NCBI GenBank assembly: GCA_965199815.1
Contig: CBDATE010000034.1
Span: 186,001-250,000, forward strand
Length of the DNA: 64,000 nt
Direction of reading: 5' to 3'
From: Azotimanducus sp965199815
Lineage (GTDB): Bacteria; Pseudomonadota; Gammaproteobacteria; Pseudomonadales; Azotimanducaceae
Shown: positions 43,201 to 50,575 of the stretch, one piece after another
Layout of the letters: each line of letters begins with the position of its first letter
Position numbering within the stretch: position 1 is the first letter of the stretch
Program-made: the position numbers and the translations under genes
The notes under the pieces: model-generated
Told to the model about the DNA's origin: nothing
The model's database searches: none
Seen by the model: only the letters and a program-made list of their open reading frames with translations

Positions 43201-45501
43201 GGTGACGGGTCGCTCGAGGTGAGCTGGACTGCGGCGAGCGTGGCTCCGAACGGCTACAGCGTACGCTGGCGAGAGAGAGGGCCTGGCAATACGCTCACAC
43301 CGGTCAACGAAGTGGACGGTACCTCGTTCACGATTTCCGATCTGATTAACGGTCAGGAGTATGTGGTGCGTGTGGAGACGCGCACCGCGGCGGATGATGG
43401 TGTACAGGGTGGCACAGTGGTGACGACCACGGGAACGCCTGTGGAAGAGAAGTCGGTCGTCACACCGACGCAGGTGAGCAACCTGCAGGTGAGTGCGGGT
43501 GACGGCTCGCTCGAGGTGAGCTGGACGGCGGCGAGTGTGGCTCCGAACGGCTACAGCGTCCGCTGGCGGGAGAAAGGGCCAGGCAATACGCTCACGCCGG
43601 TGAACAGGGTGACGGGTACATCCTTCACGATTCCCGATCTGATCAACGATCAGGAGTATGTGGTGCGTGTCGAGACGCGCACCACGGCGGATGACGGCAT
43701 ACAGGTCGGCACGGTGATGACGGCCACGGGAACGCCTGTGGAAGACGAGGTCGCGCCGCCGCCACCTCCGCCCACGCCCACACCTCCGGCTGTTGACGAG
43801 CGGGGCTTGCCGAGGGTGAGCATTGAAGATGCGTCAGCCATGGAGGGGGATGATCTGGAGTTCCGGGTGGTGCTCTCGAAGGCAGTGCAGCATCGGGTGA
43901 AGGTGTACTGGGCGACGCGGCCGGGAACGGCGCGGGCGAATCGGGACTACAAGTCAGCGGCTGGTGCGGTGGTGTTCAGGCCGGGCGTGACGGAGCGCAG
44001 GATTCGTGTGCGGACGATGGAAGACAGCCACAACGACCCGGACGAGACCATGCAGGTACGCCTGTCGAGTCCGCGCGGGGTGTTGATAGAGGATGGTATA
44101 GCGACTGGCATGATCAACAACTGGGATGCGCTGCCGGTGGCGTGGCTGGCGCGCTTCGGGCGAGCGGTGACGGAGCAGGCGCTCGAGGGTATCGAGCAAC
44201 GCCTGACGGCTCCGCGGGAAGCGGGGACGCGGGGTACTCTGGCCGGGATAACGCTCGCTGGATTGACCACGAGCAACTTCACGCACACGGGTGCGATGGA
44301 TGCATCCGGTGGCAGCCTCGCCTTCTGGGGTCGGGGTGCCCGCGCGGACTTCCGCGGACTCGACGGTGTGGTGCACCTCGATGGTCAGACAGAAACCGTC
44401 ACTCTGGGAGCGGACTACGCAAGAGATGAGTGGCTGACCGGTGTCATGCTGACGAGCAGTCGCGGCACTGGCGGGTATCAGGGCGTGGCGAGCGGGGAGG
44501 TCGAAGTCTCTCTGAACGCAGCGATACCCTACGGGTCCTACCGGTTCTCGGAGCGGCTGGATGTGTGGGGCGCTGTCGGGCGCGGCACGGGTGTACTGAC
44601 GCTCACGCCGGAGGGTGAGGGCAGCATCGAGGCTGATCTTGACTGGAGCATGGTGTCGGCTGGGCTGCGCGGCGGGTTGTTCGGGGCGGCGGGACATGGT
44701 CCGGCAGTGACGCTGGTATCGGATGTGCTCTGGTCGCGCACTGGGTCGGGTCGAGTGGAAGCGGGTGAGGGACATTCGAGCCTGGCCTCGTCCGAGGCAG
44801 ATACTTCGCGGCTGCGGCTGGGTCTTGAGGGGAGTTGGGCGGTGACGCTGGGGAATGTCGGAGCGGTGACACCGAAGCTGGAAGCGGGAGTGCGTCATGA
44901 CGACGGCGATGCCGAGCAAGGCTTCGGAATGGAAATTGGCGGCGGTCTGGCGTGGACGCTGCCTGCACTTGGGGTGACCTTTGATGTGTCCGGGCGCACC
45001 TTGGTGACGCATGAGGATGCTGGGCAGGAAGCGCACGGGTTTTCGGCGGCGCTGAACTTTGATCCGAGCGCGGCGAGTACGCGCGGCTTCACGCTGAACC
45101 TGCGTCAGGACATCGGCGGGCCGTCGAGTGGTGGTGTACAGGCGCTGTTCGCCTCGGAGCTTCCCGGTGTTGGCGACACAGGCATGGGCGGTGGCTCAAC
45201 AGGTACGAGTGCTGGCACTCGCTGGATGCTGGAGACGGCCTACGGACTGGCGGCCTACGGCGACAAGTTCACGCTGAGTCCGAGCTTCGGCCTGGCTGCT
45301 TCCGATACCTCGGTTGACTTTCATATCGGCTGGCAACTGATGCCGGAGCTCAGTGAAGATGCGCTGAATCTCTCGCTGACGTTCAAGGTCACGCGCCGCG
45401 AGCTGCTCGATGTGGGAACTGTCAACAGTATTGACAGCATCGGTACACTGGAACAGGGCCCCGAACACGGAGTGCAGATGGAGGTGAGTGCTCGCTGGTA
45501 G
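34417..45501 (+). CDS. Giant repeat-rich autotransporter-like surface protein
   Basis: The frame gives 3694 residues from GTG 34417, but that start would lack a signal peptide. The true start is probably upstream across the poly-C tract. Residues 1-944 hold two near-identical 478-aa blocks with Calx-beta-like (DYTAASGTLTFAAGDTRKTI) and fibronectin III-like (YSVRWRKASESD, YTITGLDNDTSYHVRL) segments. Residues about 945-2900 repeat Ig/cadherin-like (PTWLSFTAGTGVFSGTP) and FnIII-like cassettes of about 300 aa. Two more FnIII copies follow, then a Pro-rich hinge near 3112, a Calx-beta domain (RVSIEDASAMEGDDLEF) and from about 3242 an autotransporter-type beta-barrel ending in Trp. Likely an adhesin exposed at the cell surface. 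Confidence 0.85.
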   Translation: MTVSSSDAQRGEIDEDATSGAVTLEVTLSESSTEVVTVAYATADFSSTDTAVSSSSIDPATAGADYTAASGTLTFAAGDTRKTITVSISDDVNRERDELFKVGLSSATGGATIASTGSEATILIDDDDPRPKATITASVPGLTSTGAPGGTFTTPEGFLSVAEGDSGNTDITFTVTLEGADYLNTSFSVSSTDGSATGNEDYRDVGSRSLPSVVVTIAPGQTTGTLTLSVVGDENYEPDETVFLQFVHSQFGTITNSAEGIFLVEVTITNDDPVMATSASNLQARPAGSGNLAVSWDPALGAPNGYSVRWRKASESDTALSAVNTVTATSYTITGLDNDTSYHVRLDTRNLANDGIASGTSLTTAVTPTAGAAPTVTAIANQSARAGQPFEVDVDATPGTAGDSLQYQAASSAPVVATVTPTALTAHSASSTVRVTPVAAGTATITVTVSDGTEVDTETFDVTVSQPTLSIAPVAGNGVTVSSSDAQRGEIDEDAASGAVTLEVTLSESSTEAVTVAYATADFSSTDTVVSSNSIDPATAGADYTAASGTLTFAAGDTRKTITVFISDDVNRERDELFKVGLSSATGGASIASSGSEATILIDDDDPRPKATITASVPGLTSTGAPGGTFTTPEGFLSVAEGDSGNTDITFTVTLEGADYLNTSFSVSSTDGSATGNEDYRDVGSRSLPSVVVTIAPGQTTGTLTLSVVGDENYEPDETVFLQFVHSQFGTITNSAEGIFLVEVTITNDDPVMATSASNLRARPAGSGNLAVSWDPAFGAPNGYSVRWRKASESDTALTAVNTVTATSYTITGLDNDTSYHVRLDTRNLANDGIASDTSLTTAATPTAGAAPTVTAIANQSARVGQPFEVDVDATPGTAGDSLQYQAASSAPAVATVTPTALTAHDANSQVTVTPVAAGTATITVTVSDGTEVGTETFDVTVSQVTLGYSAPPPTLTVDTPITALTATATGFGSATVSYAVTTGTLPAGLNISATTGAITGTPTAASTTTTTVTVTATAGTGMDTQTATADITFPAVDKGTLAKPTNLAVKANSSTRTGFTVTWDAVPNAAGYTATATPSGGSAVTGTVDTTGTNPEAAFTGLTANTTYAVTVTATGDANYSMSEASDGFDVTTAANQVPTVGTAIPDQTAMVDTAFEYSFPAGTFSDADSDSLTYTAQQTDGTTDSVLPTWLTFTASERKLAGTPQSGDIGTLMVKVTASDGMGGSVSDTFNIVVSVADTAPAFASSTTIADKTFSVDAEITAFTLPEATGGNGTISYALTPDLPTGLSVDTSTREVSGTPTAAASAATYTWRASDSDSNTANSDTAALTFMLTVNKATLATPSNLALKANTQSKTGFTVTWDAVTNATGYTATATPSGGSAVTGTVSVPSSGPEAVFTGLTAGTTYTVSVVATGNTANYEASTAATLSQATAANAAPTVANVIPDQTATTGTAFSFTLPAGTFSDADSGDSLTYTAQQTDGTTDSALPTWLSFTAGTGVFSGTPTSTDAGTLSVKVTASDGTDSVSDTFDIVVSVADTAPAFASSATIADKTFTVDAEITAFTLPEATGGNGTISYALTPDLPTGLSLDTGTREVSGTPTAAASAAIYTWRASDSDSNTADSDSSALTFMLTVNKATLATPVVTVSAQDGKLTASWGGVANAASYEVEYKQSTSETWLNNDDDTSPAEIDSLTNGTEYDVRVRAKAASASTNYEDSPWSEVKKGTPVETDVAPSFGSETIAAQTWTVGTNVDLTLPAATGGNGTLTYTLSPDLPTGVSLDATTRKVSGTPTAAATEATYTWRASDSDSNTADADTAALTFSVTVGKGTLATPTNLGLKAGSRSKTGFTVTWDAVSNATGYTATAVQGSNTFTGAVTGTEATFTGLAVNTTYTVSVVATGNTANYEASTAATLNQATAANSAPTVANAIPDQAATTGTAFSFTLPAGTFSDADSGDSLTYTAQQTDGTTDSALPTWLSFTAGTGVFSGTPTSTDAGTLSVKVTASDGTASVSDTFDIVVSAADSAPAFASSATIADKTFTVDAEITAFTLPEATGGNGTIGYALTPDLPTGLSLDTSTREVTGTPTAAATAATYTWRASDSDSNTADSDSSALTFMLTVNKATLATPSNLVLKANTQSKTGFTVTWTAVTNATGYTATATPSGGSAVTGTVSVPSTGPEAAFTALTAGTTYTVSVVATGNTANYEASTAATLSQATAANAAPTVANAIPDQMATTGTAFSFTLPAGTFSDADSGDSLTYTAQQTDGTTDSALPTWLSFTAGTGVFSGTPKSTDTGTLSVKVTASDGAASVSDTFDIVVSAADTAPAFADNTTIADKTFTVDAEITTFTLPAATGGNGTISYALTPALPNGVSVDTSTREVSGTPTAAATATTYTWRASDSDSNTANSDSSALTFMLTVNKATLATPANLALKANTRSKTGFTVTWDAVTSATGYTATATPSGGSAVTGTVSTPSSGPEAAFTGLTAGTTYTVSVVATGNTANYEASSAATLSQATAANSAPTVANAIPDQAATVDTAFSFTLPAGTFNDADSGDSLTYTVMQTDGTTDSALPTWLSFTAGTGVFSGTPTSTDTGTLSVKVTASDGTASVSDTFDIVVSAADTAPAFASSTTIADKTFTVDAEITAFTLPEATGGNGTISYALTPDLPMGLSLDTSTREVSGTPTAAATATTYTWRASDGDANTANSDSSALTFMLTVNKVTLATPMVTVSAQDGKLTASWVDVTNAASYEVEYKQSTSDTWLGNDDDTSPAEIDSLTNGTEYDVRVRAKAASDSTTYEDSTWSDVVKGTPVEADVVPSFGSETVAAQTWTVGTEVDVTLPAATGGNGIVSYALTPALPGGVTLNAATRKMTGTPTAAATEATYTWRASDSDSNTANSDTAALTFQVTVVDAAPVMTPTQVSNLQVSAGDGSLEVSWTAASVAPNGYSVRWRERGPGNTLTPVNEVDGTSFTISDLINGQEYVVRVETRTAADDGVQGGTVVTTTGTPVEEKSVVTPTQVSNLQVSAGDGSLEVSWTAASVAPNGYSVRWREKGPGNTLTPVNRVTGTSFTIPDLINDQEYVVRVETRTTADDGIQVGTVMTATGTPVEDEVAPPPPPPTPTPPAVDERGLPRVSIEDASAMEGDDLEFRVVLSKAVQHRVKVYWATRPGTARANRDYKSAAGAVVFRPGVTERRIRVRTMEDSHNDPDETMQVRLSSPRGVLIEDGIATGMINNWDALPVAWLARFGRAVTEQALEGIEQRLTAPREAGTRGTLAGITLAGLTTSNFTHTGAMDASGGSLAFWGRGARADFRGLDGVVHLDGQTETVTLGADYARDEWLTGVMLTSSRGTGGYQGVASGEVEVSLNAAIPYGSYRFSERLDVWGAVGRGTGVLTLTPEGEGSIEADLDWSMVSAGLRGGLFGAAGHGPAVTLVSDVLWSRTGSGRVEAGEGHSSLASSEADTSRLRLGLEGSWAVTLGNVGAVTPKLEAGVRHDDGDAEQGFGMEIGGGLAWTLPALGVTFDVSGRTLVTHEDAGQEAHGFSAALNFDPSAASTRGFTLNLRQDIGGPSSGGVQALFASELPGVGDTGMGGGSTGTSAGTRWMLETAYGLAAYGDKFTLSPSFGLAASDTSVDFHIGWQLMPELSEDALNLSLTFKVTRRELLDVGTVNSIDSIGTLEQGPEHGVQMEVSARW
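37500..42600 (+). repeat. About 900-bp FnIII/cadherin-like cassettes, five copies
   Basis: The ATTCCCGA(C/T)CAG landmark appears near 37852, 38751, 40203, 41101 and 41998. Spacings are about 899, 898 and 897 bp, with one larger step of about 1450 bp where an extra FnIII plus Ig-like unit (39340-39900) is inserted. A second copy of that extra unit is at about 42595-43150. Many stretches are identical between cassettes, favouring recombination. Confidence 0.88.
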
Positions 45502-45576
45502 GCACACAGGTTGACACGCCTCGGCGTATCGCTGACCATGCGCCTTGTCAGGATTCACGCTTCCAGGAGACCGGCA

Positions 45577-46974
45577 ATGGCGCAGCCCTACCCAGACAAT
45601 CCCTTCCTGCGCGGCAACTTCGCGCCCATCCGCATGGAGAGCGATGCGCCTGATGTGGTTATTCGCGGCGAATTGCCGAAGGACCTGGCGGGCACCCTGT
45701 ATCGCATCGGGCCAGACCCGCAGTTTGCACCAGTCGGTAAGCACCACTGGTTTGGTGGCGACGGCATGGTGCACATGTTCCGAGTGGAGAACGGCCGAAT
45801 TTCCTATCGCAACCGATACGTGCGAACGCAGAAGTTCGAGCTCGAACGCAAGGCTGGCCATGCGCTGGTGAACTATTTCGACCCCTTGAACAGCGACCCT
45901 TCGGTGCCTGTCTTCGGGCTTGATGGACTGGCGAACACCAATATTGTGTGGCACGGCGGCAAGCTGCTGGCCCTGGAAGAGGGACATTTACCCTTCGAGC
46001 TGGAAGCCGAGTCGCTGCAATCGCGCGGTGCCTGGTCGTTCGAGGACGGCTATCATGGCCCCATGACGGCGCATCCGAAGTTTGATCCGGAGACTGGCGA
46101 GATGCTGTTCTTCGGCTATATGGCTGGCGGGCCCTTCTCCGACGACATGACGTATCAGGTCGTGGATGCGAGCGGCAAGCTGACGCGCTCCGAGCGTTTC
46201 AAGGCTCCCTTTCCCAGCATGGTGCACGACTTCATCACCACCGACCGCGATGTCATATTCCCCATATTCCCCATCACCGGCAGCCTCGGGCGCGCCATGA
46301 AGGGCGAGAACCCTTTCCAGTGGGAGCCTGACATGGGGTCGCATATCGGCGTACTGGCGCGAGATGCAAGCGCGGAGCAGATGCGCTGGTTCGACATGGA
46401 TCCCGCCTATGTGTTCCACCCCATGAACGCCTGGCGCGATGGCGATGTCATTCGCGCCCACGTGATGCAGTTCAGGACCATGAGCATGGATTTTGACAAT
46501 GCCTCCGACGATGACGGAGTGGGCGCGGGCGCGCGTCTGGCGGAGTGGGAGATTGACCTTGCCTCCAACAGCAATCAGGTCAACTGGAGGTATCTGGACG
46601 ATATCAGTGGCGAATTTCCACGTATCGACGAGCGTCGTACCGGGCTGTCGTATCGACACGGGTACTACGCCGCGGCCCTCGGTGGCGGGTTCGAATTCAA
46701 TGCGCTCGTGCATCAGGATCACCAGACAGGTACGCGCACGGACTACATCCTTCCCGCTGGCGACACCACCTCGGAACCTGTGTTCGTGCCGCGCTCGGCA
46801 GACGCACCGGAAGGCGACGGATACCTCCTGTCGGTCGTGTATCGCGGTGCCGGAAATCGCTCTGATCTCGCCTTCTTCAATGCCTCCGACCTCGATAAGG
46901 GACCCGTCGCCGTGGCCGAACTCGGCACCAGAGTGCCAAACGGATTTCACGGCAACTGGCGCTCGCTTTCCTGA
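45577..46974 (+). CDS. Carotenoid oxygenase family protein (CCD/lignostilbene dioxygenase-like)
   Basis: The protein has 465 residues from ATG 45577, which has an AGGAGA ribosome binding site 7 nt upstream. An in-frame upstream start at 45511 lacks this. The family N-terminus NPFLRGNFAPIRMESDAPD and DLAGTLYRIGPDPQFAP, then the four iron-ligand His regions (TAHPKFDPETGEM, MVHDFITT, VFHPMNAW and the terminal GFHGNW), are present. These enzymes cleave alkene bonds in carotenoids or stilbene-type lignin products with non-haem Fe(II). The substrate cannot be told. Confidence 0.93.
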   Translation: MAQPYPDNPFLRGNFAPIRMESDAPDVVIRGELPKDLAGTLYRIGPDPQFAPVGKHHWFGGDGMVHMFRVENGRISYRNRYVRTQKFELERKAGHALVNYFDPLNSDPSVPVFGLDGLANTNIVWHGGKLLALEEGHLPFELEAESLQSRGAWSFEDGYHGPMTAHPKFDPETGEMLFFGYMAGGPFSDDMTYQVVDASGKLTRSERFKAPFPSMVHDFITTDRDVIFPIFPITGSLGRAMKGENPFQWEPDMGSHIGVLARDASAEQMRWFDMDPAYVFHPMNAWRDGDVIRAHVMQFRTMSMDFDNASDDDGVGAGARLAEWEIDLASNSNQVNWRYLDDISGEFPRIDERRTGLSYRHGYYAAALGGGFEFNALVHQDHQTGTRTDYILPAGDTTSEPVFVPRSADAPEGDGYLLSVVYRGAGNRSDLAFFNASDLDKGPVAVAELGTRVPNGFHGNWRSLS

Positions 46975-46986
46975 ACCTGCTTGATC

Positions 46987-47181
46987 ATGGACTGGTTCGA
47001 GGCACGGCGCTGGCCGGAAGGCAGTCACTGCCCGCATTGCGGCTCTACGGAGGCCGTCGAGGCACCCAACAGGGCCTCTGCCCGCACCGTTCCCAGTACC
47101 CAGGCGGCCACCCTGCAGGGTTTCGTCAAGGGCCATGCCGCACCCGGAGCGAACGTCTACACGGATCACGCGACGGCTTGA
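46987..47181 (+). pseudogene. IS1595-type (ISXO2-like) transposase remnant
   Basis: The 64 residues from ATG 46987 join the N-terminal zinc-ribbon start of an IS1595-type transposase (WFEARRWPEGSHCPHCGS) to a piece of its catalytic domain (TLQGFVKGHAAPGANVYTDH). Roughly the middle half of the enzyme is missing, and the end stops just after TDHATA. It is a deletion relic and inactive. It directly abuts the methyltransferase gene, marking how that DNA may have arrived. Confidence 0.75.
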
Positions 47182-47185
47182 CAAC

Positions 47186-48229
47186 ATGGCGCTCCTCGTA
47201 CGCGGTGCCCCCCACAATTCGCAAGTCTCTCTCTATTTACCAGAGAAAGGGGGAGTCTATCGCCGGGACAATTCAGAGATTCACTTTAATCGGGCAGAAG
47301 CTCTGTATGCGGTATGGCCCAAGCCAGTCTGCATTGTTGCCGACGGCCCTTACGGTCTTGGCGGGTTCCCTGGAGACCTGCCTTCTGTGGATGGGCTCGC
47401 GGATTGGTATCGGCCGCATATCAAGGCGTGGTCGGAAAAATCCGGGCCGCAAACAACCCTGTGGTTTTGGAGCTCGGAATTGGGTTGGGCGACGGTGCAT
47501 CCGACTCTGGCTGAAGAAGGGTGGGATTATCGAAGCTGCCACATATGGGACAAGGGAAAGTCCCATATCGCCGGGAACGCCAACACCAAGACCTTGCGCA
47601 AGTTCCCGGTAACAACAGAAGTCTGTGTTCAGTACGTCAAGTCCTCTCGGATCGATGGATTGTCGATGCAGGATTGGTTGCGGCGAGAATGGAAACGCAC
47701 GGGTTTGCCAATGAGGCTAGCCAGTGATGCCTGCGGTGTCCTCAACGCCGCCACCCGGAAGTATCTTGCTGCCGATCATATGTGGTATTTTCCACCACCG
47801 TCCGCCTTCGCCAAAATGGCCGCGTACGCCAACAAGCATGGCACTCCGGCTGGCCGACCGTATTTCAGCGCGGACGGCAACCGACCTGTGCGTGAAGATG
47901 AATGGGCATCCATGCGAGCAAAATTCGATTGCCCGGTCGGTGTCACCAATGTTTGGCGGCAGCCCCATGTTTCGGGTGACGAGCGCGTCACCGGTAAGCG
48001 CAGCGTGATGCAATGGAAGTTCAAGAGTCTGCATGGTAGCCAGAAACCGCTTTCGCTTGTCGAATTGACCATAGAGACGAGCACTGACCCCGGCGACACG
48101 GTGTGGGAACCGTTTGGTGGCCTTTGCCCTGCATCTGTTAGCGCCTGGAATTTGGGTCGCGCATGCTATAGCGCGGAAATCGTCCCGGAGTTCTATCGTG
48201 CAGCCGTTACCAGACTTGCCGCCTCCTGA
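47186..48229 (+). CDS. Site-specific DNA methyltransferase, beta class (N4-cytosine/N6-adenine)
   Basis: The protein has 347 residues from ATG 47186; the exact start is uncertain because no clear ribosome binding site is visible and a transposase scar lies just upstream. Catalytic motif IV is a DGPY variant (ADGPYGLGGFPGD, 53-56 for DGPY). SAM-binding motif I comes later (SLHGSQKPLSLVELTIETS then GDTVWEPFGG), the beta-class order. WYRPHIKAWSEKS and NTKTLRKFPVTTEVCVQYV are strongly conserved-looking blocks. The following frame overlaps by 32 nt and looks like a truncated cognate endonuclease. Confidence 0.85.
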   Translation: MALLVRGAPHNSQVSLYLPEKGGVYRRDNSEIHFNRAEALYAVWPKPVCIVADGPYGLGGFPGDLPSVDGLADWYRPHIKAWSEKSGPQTTLWFWSSELGWATVHPTLAEEGWDYRSCHIWDKGKSHIAGNANTKTLRKFPVTTEVCVQYVKSSRIDGLSMQDWLRREWKRTGLPMRLASDACGVLNAATRKYLAADHMWYFPPPSAFAKMAAYANKHGTPAGRPYFSADGNRPVREDEWASMRAKFDCPVGVTNVWRQPHVSGDERVTGKRSVMQWKFKSLHGSQKPLSLVELTIETSTDPGDTVWEPFGGLCPASVSAWNLGRACYSAEIVPEFYRAAVTRLAAS

Positions 48230-48527
48230 GCCATGCGACCCAGTCGGGTGGGAACACTACGACCTGTGGAGACGCGTCAGAAACGCCCTCTTCGCGGTCC
48301 CGGACCATTTCACGACACCGATCAACATCGAAGGGCTCTCCGCAACGGACATCTTCACGCTGAATACCCCGCTCGCAGCAACCATCGAGGAATCGTTCGT
48401 CAAAACGCTGAACGCGTTGCGCCCTGTTTGGGACCCGGATTCGCGTTACCAGACCCATTCATTGGTGGCCAAGGGCGCGAAGTATCGACCCCGCCAAAAG
48501 TCAAACTGGTACACTGCCCGAGCTTGA
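48198..48527 (+). pseudogene. Truncated partner of the methyltransferase, probable restriction-enzyme remnant
   Basis: The 109 residues from GTG 48198 overlap the methyltransferase by 32 nt in another frame, as in tight R-M pairs. The first 90 residues look like a true protein (WEHYDLWRRVRNALFAVPDH, then INIEGLSATDIFTLNTPLAA). The end (KGAKYRPRQKSNWYTARA) looks like chance coding. I infer it is the N-terminus of the cognate endonuclease, cut off before any catalytic motif. No PD-(D/E)XK motif is visible. Confidence 0.55.
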
Positions 48528-48543
48528 GGGAGATTGACAGCGC

Positions 48544-49290
48544 GTGCAAAAGAATCCAGTACAAACGAACCTGTTGCTCCCGCTCACGGTCGCGGCGCTC
48601 CTGTTCAGTTCCGGGGTGCGTGGCGAGGATGAGCCGCGCTTCCAGGATTTGCTGCCAGAGGGCGTACACATAGTCAATCAGGCACCTTCCGAAGTCGCGG
48701 GCTTGAATGTGATCGAATTCAGCGACGGTCGCCTGGTGTATGCCTTCGACGAAAGCCCTTTCTTCTTCACCGGCGACCTGTATCGTTTCTCGTCTTCCGG
48801 TGCCTTGAATCTGTCCGAAACCTACCGGGCAGATCAGCGCAAGGAGATCCTCGGCCGCATTGACCCGCACGAGACGATGATATTCCCGGCTACCGTGGCG
48901 AAGCGTGACACTCTGTGGGTGTTTACCGATACCACCTGCGGCTACTGCCAACTGTTCCACCGTTCGATGGAGGCCTATAACGCTCTGGGGCTCGAAGTTC
49001 GTTACCTTGCGTTTCCGCGCCGTGGCATCGATTCGAACGGCGGCGAGCAGCTGCGGACCGCCTGGTGCTCGGATGATCCGAAGGCGGCAATGACGCGACT
49101 CAAGCGTGGAGAAATCCTGCCGCCCGCAAGCTGTGACAGTCCGGTCGAACGGCATTTCGAACTCGGGCAACGCCTTGGCGTGCGTGGCACACCGGCGATC
49201 TTTTCCGCGTCCGGTGTGCGCTTGCCTGGCTATGTGCCGCCGGATGAGATCATGGCGCAGCTGGGCTTCGGCGTGGACAGTCAGGGGTAG
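48544..49290 (+). CDS. DsbC/DsbG-like periplasmic thiol-disulfide isomerase
   Basis: The protein has 248 residues from GTG 48544, preceded by GGGAG. A signal peptide (NLLLPLTVAALLFSSGVRG) precedes a small N-terminal domain. The thioredoxin fold has the active site TTCGYCQLFH (C132, C135). A second Cys pair (AWCSDD and ASCDS) matches the structural disulfide of DsbC. RLGVRGTPAIFSASG is the cis-Pro region. It would repair wrong disulfides in exported proteins. It is not in an obvious operon with the upstream R-M remnant. Confidence 0.9.
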   Translation: MQKNPVQTNLLLPLTVAALLFSSGVRGEDEPRFQDLLPEGVHIVNQAPSEVAGLNVIEFSDGRLVYAFDESPFFFTGDLYRFSSSGALNLSETYRADQRKEILGRIDPHETMIFPATVAKRDTLWVFTDTTCGYCQLFHRSMEAYNALGLEVRYLAFPRRGIDSNGGEQLRTAWCSDDPKAAMTRLKRGEILPPASCDSPVERHFELGQRLGVRGTPAIFSASGVRLPGYVPPDEIMAQLGFGVDSQG

Positions 49291-49329
49291 GACGGGTTTC
49301 CCCGAATATTGAAGGGAAGGGGACTCGTC

Positions 49330-50532
49330 ATGAAATTCGCTGTCGCGCTCCTGCTCGTTGCCGGACTTCTGCTGGGTTCCTGCCATCCGATCAACGACGA
49401 GGAGCGTCTGCGCCTCGCCGTGGAGACCGCGCGACCCGGTTCTGTGATCGAGATCAGCGAAGGCGTTATCGCCATGTCGCGCAGCCTCACCCTGAACACT
49501 GATGGTGTCACCATCAAGGGTGCAGGCATGGACAAGACGATTCTCGATTTCTCGCAGCAGGTGCAGGGAGCCGAGGGCATTCTGGTGAATGCCAGCGAAT
49601 TCACCGTTGCAGACCTCACCATACAGAACACCAGTGGCGATGCGCTCAAGATCAATCAGGGCAGGAATATTCGGGTGCGGCGTACGCGCACCCAGTGGAC
49701 TGGCGGGCCCAGTACCGAGAACGGGGCCTACGGGATCTACCCGGTGCAGGTCGATGGCGTACTTATCGAGGAAAGCGTCGCCACAGGGGCATCTGATGCC
49801 GGCATTTATGTAGGTCAGTCGCGCAACATTATCGTGCGGCACAATCAGGCGCGCTATAACGTGGCCGGCATAGAAATCGAGAATTCGCAGGATGCCGATG
49901 TCCATGGCAACCTCGCCGAGCACAATACCGGCGGCATTCTGGTGTTCAACATGCCGAATCTGCCTGAGACAGGGGAGCGCACCCGCGTGTTCGACAACGA
50001 CATACTGTCCAACAACACCTCGAACTTCGCGCGCGCCGGTACTGCTGTTGCCGGGGTGCCAGCGGGCACAGGCCTGCTCATCAATGCCCATGATCAGGTG
50101 GAGGTATTCGCCAACCGCTTTGTCGACAACCGCACGGCGCATGTGTTGATCGCTTCGAGCTTTGATGCAGGCCAGGGCGTTCAGGCCAACTTCGATCCTT
50201 TTCCCGAGACGCTTTCTATCCACGACAACGAGTTTCGTGGCGGTGGCCAGGCACCTGATTTCGAGGCGCTGGAAGATTTGCGCCGCACCCTCTTCGCTGA
50301 CTCCGGCCGCTTGCCGCCCGTGGTCTGGGATGGCGTGGTGAATACGGACAAGACGATTGATGGCCAGCTCCCGCCGGAGTTGAGGCTGTGTCTGGGCGAC
50401 CCGGTGGAGGTCGAGTTCGTCAATCTGGATACGGCTGGCGATTACGCCAATGTGTCGCGCGACACCAGCGCACACCAATGCGTACATGATCGTCTTGGCG
50501 CTGCGACCGCGCAGGCATCAACGCCCGATTGA
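49330..50532 (+). CDS. Parallel beta-helix lipoprotein
   Basis: The protein has 400 residues from ATG 49330, with AAGGGGA 7 nt upstream. A lipoprotein signal ends in LLLGSC. Repeated right-handed beta-helix rungs follow (SLTLNTDGVTIKGAGMDKTI, FTVADLTIQNTSGDALKI, ARYNVAGIEIENSQDADVHG, NLAEHNTGGILVF). It is followed by a gene for a diheme cytochrome. The two are found side by side in gammaproteobacteria such as Shewanella (SO2930 neighbourhood). The function of the pair is not known. Confidence 0.85.
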   Translation: MKFAVALLLVAGLLLGSCHPINDEERLRLAVETARPGSVIEISEGVIAMSRSLTLNTDGVTIKGAGMDKTILDFSQQVQGAEGILVNASEFTVADLTIQNTSGDALKINQGRNIRVRRTRTQWTGGPSTENGAYGIYPVQVDGVLIEESVATGASDAGIYVGQSRNIIVRHNQARYNVAGIEIENSQDADVHGNLAEHNTGGILVFNMPNLPETGERTRVFDNDILSNNTSNFARAGTAVAGVPAGTGLLINAHDQVEVFANRFVDNRTAHVLIASSFDAGQGVQANFDPFPETLSIHDNEFRGGGQAPDFEALEDLRRTLFADSGRLPPVVWDGVVNTDKTIDGQLPPELRLCLGDPVEVEFVNLDTAGDYANVSRDTSAHQCVHDRLGAATAQASTPD

Positions 50533-50575
50533 TGCTCGCCGGTGTACTGCGTCGCAAATTCGGTGACTTCGGGGA

